A DNA stretch of 25,701 nucleotides from a virus: the IMG/VR virus record IMGVR_UViG_3300030060_002404, positions 1-25,701 of that record, one strand, 5' to 3'. Below the pieces are notes generated by a model that had not been told where the DNA came from, made no database searches, and saw only the letters and a program-made list of their open reading frames with translations. Below are positions 20,681 through 25,701 of this stretch, piece after piece; within the stretch, counting starts at the first letter, position 1; every line of letters starts with the position of its first letter. The position numbers and the translations under genes are program-made.

Positions 20681-20697
20681 TTTATAGAAAATTAATA

Positions 20698-22353
20698 TTA
20701 ATATTTATTTTTTAAGATTTTCAAACGCATTTCATTGAGGGAGCGTTTCTTTAAATCTTCTTCTTTTATACCCTCTGTGTTTTCTTCTTTTGACTTCCAT
20801 TCTTCTAGTGAGCGTAAAGCGACAGCACTACTTGCTTGGTTGTATGCTGGATAAGTGACTGAACTTACATCATATAATTGAGAAACTTTGTCAATAGTTC
20901 TTATATTCATTCCGTCTTTTACTTCCCAAGAATCTTCTTCAACAGTAAAAGCAAAGCTAGACTGACTTATAGTTCCGTTCTTTAATAGTTCCATTAAATC
21001 TCTAGCTGTTGAAGTATTAGGCATATCAGCCTCGTATCTTAAACCTTTCTCATCAACAGAAAGTCTTAGAGTTCCGTTAGTAGTTCTAGCTAGTATTAAA
21101 TTAGCATCGTGATTAACTAGAAATCTTACATCATCCTCTAATCTACCTTCAAAAGCGTTTGGCGATATAAACTCTCTAAAACCTCCTAAGTCATTTGACA
21201 TAGAGTTAAAGACAGCTCCGTAACCTACAACAGTTGGCTTATCTCCGTCCATTCTAAGCTCTAAGTCTTGAACATCAAAAGTCCTTACTTCTTTATTAGG
21301 ATTTGTTCTAATCTCAGACTTTTCTTCTTCATCGTGGTATGGAGTGTGTTCTGATTCATCCATCTCTTTGTCTTGTTCATCAATCATTTCTACATCATCA
21401 ACATTTTTACCATAGTAAATAATTATTGAATCATCTGTTTCTTCAATCTTTTGAATGTGTCTTAAATCGTGCTTTTTCATAAATCTATTATTTTCTTCCA
21501 TTTCTTTTTTTACTGGATGATTGTCAGGAAGTAAGTCTGTGTCGTGCTTACCACCTTGAAATCTACCTTTTTTTAGAGCAAATAAAAATGAGTTTACTCT
21601 TGCTAAACCCCAACTCTCAGGAGTCATATTTGGCCTAACCGAGCCTGGATTTGTATTGAAAGCTCCTACTCCTCTATCAAATACTTTTACAAGTTCAGCG
21701 TAAGTCGTACGCCCATTCCAAGCTAAATCAAGCTCTTTTATTTCTTCATTATGTTTTTCAACTTTATTTTCTAAAGCCTTTTTTATTTTAGCGCTAACTT
21801 GATTCTCCTCTTTTTTACCCTCTAGCTTTTTAGTTAGTTCTAAAATTACATCTTTCATTCCTTGCTCTCCTAGTGTTCCAATCGTTCCCCATTTAATCTG
21901 AGCTACTACACCACCAACATTTGAAAGGTTTGGCTCTGTATCGCCTTTGAATTGCTTACCATCTTCAAAGTGTCTTTTTATCCAAGCCTCTCTCTCTTTT
22001 ATCCATTCTCTGATGGCTTCAGTATCTTGGCCATCTCTTGCTCTACCCCATAACATAAAAGCTTCATTCCCTCTTATATTACCTCCAGCTTTCCATATCT
22101 CTGGAGTTTGTTCTTTTATATTTTTAGCAAAGTCATAGTCGAACTGTGGCTCGTCACTATTTCTTAAACTAATTTTTTTATCATCCCCTTTATTAGGGAA
22201 GTCTGTTTGTCTTTCTTCATCATCTTCCAACTGAGCATAACAGACAGCAAGTCGTTGAGAGTTATCGTCATACTCCTTCATAAACTCATCAGACATACAT
22301 CTCTCAATGAACTCCTCGTTAGTCTCGTCTGTTTCTTTAGTCGGTATTGGCAT
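20698..22353 (-). CDS. Prohead protease (S78) with long N-terminal fusion
   Basis: The C-terminal part, about residues 356-515, is an HK97-type S78 prohead protease: TVVGYGAVFNSMSNDLGGFR, catalytic His415 in VNHD, the Ser motif ISQSSFAF (462-469, Ser466), and LYDVSSVTYPAY (493-504). Before it lie about 350 extra residues. They are a short Cys-containing segment (EEFIERCMSDEF with LAVCYAQ, 13-41), a helical region (71-180), a segment RGVGAFNTNPGSVRPNMTPE followed by WGLARVNSFLFALKKGRF (227-264), and an acidic stretch (318-346). S78 proteases are normally 180-250 residues. The N-terminal part might be a scaffold or another head-assembly function removed by the protease. It overlaps the portal by 17 bases. 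Confidence 0.85.
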   Translation of the reverse strand: MPIPTKETDETNEEFIERCMSDEFMKEYDDNSQRLAVCYAQLEDDEERQTDFPNKGDDKKISLRNSDEPQFDYDFAKNIKEQTPEIWKAGGNIRGNEAFMLWGRARDGQDTEAIREWIKEREAWIKRHFEDGKQFKGDTEPNLSNVGGVVAQIKWGTIGTLGEQGMKDVILELTKKLEGKKEENQVSAKIKKALENKVEKHNEEIKELDLAWNGRTTYAELVKVFDRGVGAFNTNPGSVRPNMTPESWGLARVNSFLFALKKGRFQGGKHDTDLLPDNHPVKKEMEENNRFMKKHDLRHIQKIEETDDSIIIYYGKNVDDVEMIDEQDKEMDESEHTPYHDEEEKSEIRTNPNKEVRTFDVQDLELRMDGDKPTVVGYGAVFNSMSNDLGGFREFISPNAFEGRLEDDVRFLVNHDANLILARTTNGTLRLSVDEKGLRYEADMPNTSTARDLMELLKNGTISQSSFAFTVEEDSWEVKDGMNIRTIDKVSQLYDVSSVTYPAYNQASSAVALRSLEEWKSKEENTEGIKEEDLKKRSLNEMRLKILKNKY

Positions 22354-23536
22354 CGTCTTCTTCTTCTATGTCACCAATAGGTGCAAAATTTAAAGGCATA
22401 AATAACTGATCTCCTTCAGGCCCTACTCTATTTAAGTCCTCCATTCTTCTTACTTCATTAATAGACAAAGCTCCTATTGAAGTCATCTCTCTATAATATG
22501 AGGCTCTGCTAGAACTATCACCTCTCAATAGTCCTTTAGCATCTATCTTAATCGTAAATAAACCAAACTCGCTATCTCTGAACAGCTTTCTGTTTAGCTC
22601 TTGCTCTATCATTACCATATAAGGCATCAATGTAAATCTTACAAAGTCGATAGATAAAGCCTCAATGCTAGAATAGTTTGCAGCTTTTTCTAAATGTCCA
22701 ATCAAAGACAAGGGTACTTTGAAAGCTCTAGCCACTTCTTCAATTTGAAATCTACGAGTCTCTAAAAGTTGATACTTGTTAGCATCTATATTTGTTTGCT
22801 CGAATGTCATACCTTCTTCAAGGATTGCTGTCTTACCAGCAACAAACGAGCCTGAATAGTTTTGATTCCAAGAGTTTTTTAATCTTGCAACAGCCTCTTT
22901 GCTTAGTTTTCCAGGATGTTTTATTACTCCACCAACTTGAGCAGAGTTGCCTAGATAACTATTAGCCGTATCATTTGCAGCTATTGAAGTTGCTATTGTT
23001 GTGTTCTGTGCTTTCAATACGCTTATTCCCTCATATCCGTTAAAAGATAAGTTAAAGAAATGCAGCATATCTTCTTTCATTACTCCGATTTCATAATCTT
23101 TTATATCATAAAAAATCTGTCCTTCGTGCTTTACTACCTTAACATCTTGAGGATTTATTGGTATTAAAGACAAGGGTCTAGCCGAGCTATCGCGTTCTAT
23201 GTAAAAATAGCTGTTACCTTCTAGCAATAAGTTAGTCATCAAAGTATCAAGAAAGGTGTAAGGTGTCATAAACTGATTAGGCTCACGAGCTAAAAGCCGG
23301 TAGATTGGATGACTGATGTCTGTAATTTTATCATCGTCAACCTCAACTTTATAAACTTTAATGGGTAGACTTGCGATTGATTCGCTAATAACTCTTACAC
23401 AAGCAAAGACTGCGCTGAATGTTAATGATGTATCTCTATTAACGGCTGTCCTATTGGCTGCACCTTGCCCACCAAAGATAGCTCTTAAAAAATTATCACC
23501 TCGCTTTTCAGAACGAAGGAAGTCGAATAGTCCCAT
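22337..23536 (-). CDS. Portal protein, HK97 type
   Basis: The 399-residue product is of HK97 portal type: SLTFSAVFACVRVISESIAS (37-56), LPIKVYKVEVDDD, and the segment LLLEGNSYFYIERD. The crown region includes the motif FKVPLSLIGHLEKAANYSSI (about 276-295). It forms the dodecameric ring for DNA entry and tail attachment. The C-terminus is acidic. Upstream 42 bases contain a promoter-like element. It overlaps the protease gene by 17 bases. Confidence 0.92.
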   Translation of the reverse strand: MGLFDFLRSEKRGDNFLRAIFGGQGAANRTAVNRDTSLTFSAVFACVRVISESIASLPIKVYKVEVDDDKITDISHPIYRLLAREPNQFMTPYTFLDTLMTNLLLEGNSYFYIERDSSARPLSLIPINPQDVKVVKHEGQIFYDIKDYEIGVMKEDMLHFFNLSFNGYEGISVLKAQNTTIATSIAANDTANSYLGNSAQVGGVIKHPGKLSKEAVARLKNSWNQNYSGSFVAGKTAILEEGMTFEQTNIDANKYQLLETRRFQIEEVARAFKVPLSLIGHLEKAANYSSIEALSIDFVRFTLMPYMVMIEQELNRKLFRDSEFGLFTIKIDAKGLLRGDSSSRASYYREMTSIGALSINEVRRMEDLNRVGPEGDQLFMPLNFAPIGDIEEEDDANTD

Positions 23537-23554
23537 AAAATTGTAATTACTTTA

Positions 23555-23583
23555 CAAAGATAAGAGAAAAGTCAAAAGTCAAA
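23555..23583 (-). promoter_or_regulatory. Promoter-like element before the portal gene
   Basis: On the minus strand TTTG (23583-23580) is followed after 17 bases by TATCTTTG (23562-23555). This is a full match to the Bacteroidota -33 TTTG / -7 TAnnTTTG pattern. The start of transcription would be about 12 bases before the portal ATG at 23536. It overlaps the terL stop codon. A chance match is possible in AT-rich DNA, but it is the only non-coding gap between terL and the portal. Confidence 0.5.
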
Positions 23584-25147
23584 TCCAAATAATATCGTTG
23601 TCATCATAGGTAGATGAGTCGCTAGAATCGTTATTCATATAACATCCTAGAGCCATAACAAGAGCCACCATTCCGTCAATTTTTTCTGAGCTTTTAGATT
23701 TATCCATCTTAATGTTACCAGCAGGATCGGACTTCATAGCTAAGTTAGAACACATCCACCTTAAAACTTTATTGCCTCCGTGATTTATTTGTTTACCTAG
23801 TACAAGCTTCTCTAGTTCTTTAGTAGGTGTGGACATACTAGCAAATCCTTGTCCGTAGGGATGCATAGGAAAAGAATCATCTACAAGTGAATTGACTAGC
23901 ATTGAGCTATTCCATCTATCATATGCTATCTCTTTAATGTTTACAATCTCAGCTACTTCTTTGATTCTTTTTTCTATATAATTATAGTCAGTCACATCAC
24001 CAGGAGTTAATTCAATAAGTCCTTCTTTACCCCAACCAATATAGTCAACTTGATCTCTCCTACTTCTTATAAAAGCGTTATCCTTTGGAGCAAAGAAATA
24101 AGGTATTACAGTAAACCTATCATCCTCTGGAATAATTAAAACAAAAGCAGATATATCTCTTACTGTTGCAAGATCAAGTCCAGCGTAAGCTGTCATCCCT
24201 TTGTAATCTTCTAGCTTGATTGGAGATTTGTTGCACTCCATCCATTGAGCATCTGATAGCCACTTACTAGCTGATGACATCCATTGGTTGAGGTGTAACA
24301 TTCTGAAAGTGTTTTCATAACTCGGTAACTTGATTGCTTTTTCTTGTTCTCTTTTGAGATAGTCTAATTTAACGACTCCACTTTCTAAGCCAGGATTTGC
24401 AATCTTCAAAGCCTCCTCACTTGTCCAATCTGTTTCTAAATCACAACAATACTTGACATAGTAAAAACTCGAATCGTCTATGATTTGTTCAGCCACTTTT
24501 CTTCCATATTCCTCTGTCTTGTAGCATATAGACTCACGATTATATCCAGCCGTTGTTATTGCTATTGTTAATGGTTGTCTCCGACTACCAACCGAAGTAG
24601 TCAAGGCATCCCAAAGGCTAGAATCTTTTTGAACAAAGAACTCATCCATACAAATGAATGAAGCGTTATATCCAAACTTAGAACTTGCCTCAGAACTAAT
24701 AGCCTTAAAAGCTGAGTTGCTTTTTTCGTGGATAATAGAGTTCTTAAATACTTTGAGATTCTTGTTTAGTTGAGTGTCAGCTCTTACCATTCCACTAGCA
24801 ACATCAAATATAATACCAGCTTGTTGTCTATCACCAGCAGCAATGTAACATTCAGCAGATGGCTCATTGTCGGCTAGTAACATATACAAAGCAATAGCAC
24901 TTATAAGAGTTGACTTTCCGTTCTTTCTAGGTAGACAAATATAAGCCGTTCTAAATCTTCTTAGTCCACTATCTTTATACTTCCAACCGAATAAATCTCT
25001 GACTATTGTTTTCTGAAATGGCTCTAACTTGAAAGGTTGTCCTCCTAGCTCACCCTTAATATGCTTGATGTGATTCTCTATGAAGTAGACTACTCTATCT
25101 GCTGCCTTGTCATCAAAATAAAAAGTCTTATCCTCTTTAAGTTTCAT
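23579..25147 (-). CDS. terL: Terminase large subunit
   Basis: The 522-residue protein has a Walker A-type PRKNGKST at 73-80, Walker B FICMDE at 164-169, and the coupling motif TTAG at 198-201. Nuclease acidic residues are Asp325 in AGLDLATVRD, Asp410 in AYDRW, and Asp491 in KIDGMVALVMAL. These are the ATPase and RNase H-like nuclease domains of HK97-type (Terminase_1) large subunits. The enzyme pumps DNA into the head and cuts the concatemer. The start overlaps the terS stop as TAATG. Confidence 0.95.
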   Translation of the reverse strand: MKLKEDKTFYFDDKAADRVVYFIENHIKHIKGELGGQPFKLEPFQKTIVRDLFGWKYKDSGLRRFRTAYICLPRKNGKSTLISAIALYMLLADNEPSAECYIAAGDRQQAGIIFDVASGMVRADTQLNKNLKVFKNSIIHEKSNSAFKAISSEASSKFGYNASFICMDEFFVQKDSSLWDALTTSVGSRRQPLTIAITTAGYNRESICYKTEEYGRKVAEQIIDDSSFYYVKYCCDLETDWTSEEALKIANPGLESGVVKLDYLKREQEKAIKLPSYENTFRMLHLNQWMSSASKWLSDAQWMECNKSPIKLEDYKGMTAYAGLDLATVRDISAFVLIIPEDDRFTVIPYFFAPKDNAFIRSRRDQVDYIGWGKEGLIELTPGDVTDYNYIEKRIKEVAEIVNIKEIAYDRWNSSMLVNSLVDDSFPMHPYGQGFASMSTPTKELEKLVLGKQINHGGNKVLRWMCSNLAMKSDPAGNIKMDKSKSSEKIDGMVALVMALGCYMNNDSSDSSTYDDNDIIWI

Positions 25148-25620
25148 TAATCAAAGAAATTAAAATCGTCTGTCCTTTCCTCATCTTGTTCTGGCATACT
25201 AAGAGATGCTCTGCTGCTCGGAGTAAATCCAAATTGCGTAGCAATTTTCATTGCATTCTGTAAAGCGTTTTGCATTACCTTGTACTTTGGTGCAATCTTA
25301 CTCGACCTTAATCGACCATCTTTGTCCACAGTCTGTTCTGTAAAGTTGCCTTGTAACTCTTGAGCTATCTCTCGGTATATACCTATCTCATTACAATAAG
25401 CTGCTAAGATTGATAAGTCAGTTAAGTGCAACATCTTAATATTGGCTAGTTCGTTAGTAACTAAATGCCATTCATCTGCACCTTGTTGATTGAGAAAGGA
25501 GGGAGCTGAAGGCATACTCACAACCTGAGTTGTTTCCATCTCGTTTCCCACTAACCGAGATTTCTCAAGAGTACCCTTCAATTTTTTAACTTTTGTTGGT
25601 GTTCGCTTCCTACCTTTCAT
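25147..25620 (-). CDS. terS: Terminase small subunit, P27 type
   Basis: The 157-residue product starts MKGRKRTPTKVKKLKGTLEK, the basic N-terminus typical of P27-family small terminases (G-R-x-x-T-P-T-x-x-x-x-L-K-G). It continues with a helical core (EWHLVTNELANIKMLHLTDLS, AAYCNEIGIYREIAQELQGN) and an acidic, Phe-containing tail (DDFNFFD). It recognises the packaging site and recruits the large subunit. It is the first gene visible in this strand's order. A 14-bp dyad lies 27-40 bases upstream of its start. Confidence 0.9.
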   Translation of the reverse strand: MKGRKRTPTKVKKLKGTLEKSRLVGNEMETTQVVSMPSAPSFLNQQGADEWHLVTNELANIKMLHLTDLSILAAYCNEIGIYREIAQELQGNFTEQTVDKDGRLRSSKIAPKYKVMQNALQNAMKIATQFGFTPSSRASLSMPEQDEERTDDFNFFD

Positions 25621-25646
25621 AACTGAACTTAAACTGGTTTTAGTTT

Positions 25647-25660
25647 GGTATATCTATACC
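25647..25660. promoter_or_regulatory. Dyad-symmetric sequence upstream of terS
   Basis: GGTATA-TC-TATACC forms a 14-bp dyad with two central bases, located in the noncoding 25621-25701 segment before terS. It could be an operator or part of a terminase recognition (cos/pac) site. I see no promoter of the TTTG/TAnnTTTG type and no gene elsewhere in this segment. Confidence 0.4.
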
Positions 25661-25701
25661 CACACGATTTAGCTCTAATTTTGCGTATAAAATATCCTAA
25701 T

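Noticed and set aside
1-25701. Terminal direct repeats or a cohesive-end sequence
   Set aside because: Comparing the first and last bases by eye shows no shared repeat, so I cannot claim defined termini. Only gene order suggests that the ends join.
1-25701. tRNA genes, CRISPR arrays, integrase or repressor genes, insertion sequences
   Set aside because: I looked for these on both strands and saw none. There is no cloverleaf, no regularly spaced repeats, and no integrase, repressor or transposase motifs.

Overview
The window reads as a tailed-phage (siphovirus) genome or most of one. Every supported gene lies on the minus strand, so transcription runs right to left. The probable host is a member of the Bacteroidota, most likely a flavobacterium. 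The reasons are low GC by eye, A-rich leaders with almost no Shine-Dalgarno sequences, promoter-like elements of the TTTG / TAnnTTTG type, and a BspA-type (DUF285) surface repeat domain.

Right to middle (25620 down to about 15300) is the packaging, head and neck module: small terminase (P27 type), large terminase, HK97-type portal, a prohead protease carrying a long N-terminal extension, HK97-fold major capsid protein, gp6-like connector, a head-closure protein fused to PKD-like and BspA-like domains, an HK97 gp10-like protein, a DUF3168-type tail terminator, the major tail protein and a tail assembly chaperone. About 15300 to 9100 holds the tail: the -1 frame half of the chaperone, the tape measure protein, a large tail-tip protein and fibre-like proteins. 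About 9100 to 7093 is a lysis-like cassette of small membrane proteins, a DUF5675 protein, a holin and a calcineurin-like phosphoesterase. It ends in a strong intrinsic terminator at 6994-7026.

Left of that terminator a Bacteroidota-type promoter (6887-6918) starts a second cluster on the same strand (6854 down to 18). It contains small early proteins, an OB-type ssDNA-binding protein ending in DLPF, a DnaA domain IV-like protein, a small wHTH protein, an O-like replication initiator with in-gene AT-rich repeats, a C5 cytosine methyltransferase, NinG, a DPPY methyltransferase and an HNH endonuclease. No integrase, repressor, DNA polymerase or helicase is visible.

Genes are very tightly packed, mostly with ATGA or TAATG stop-start overlaps. 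Reading those junctions reveals several coupled genes under 60 codons (9576-9737, 8971-9099, 8679-8765, 16166-16342, 3651-3821, perhaps 1570-1722). The HNH gene at the left end and terS at the right end would be near neighbours if the sequence is circular, which is the usual HNH-terS-terL order. The window may therefore be a complete, roughly 25.7 kb genome opened just upstream of terS. The regulatory picture is two structured elements placed just after the two most abundant structural genes (capsid and tail tube), a promoter-like element before the portal, and one promoter/terminator boundary between the late and early clusters.
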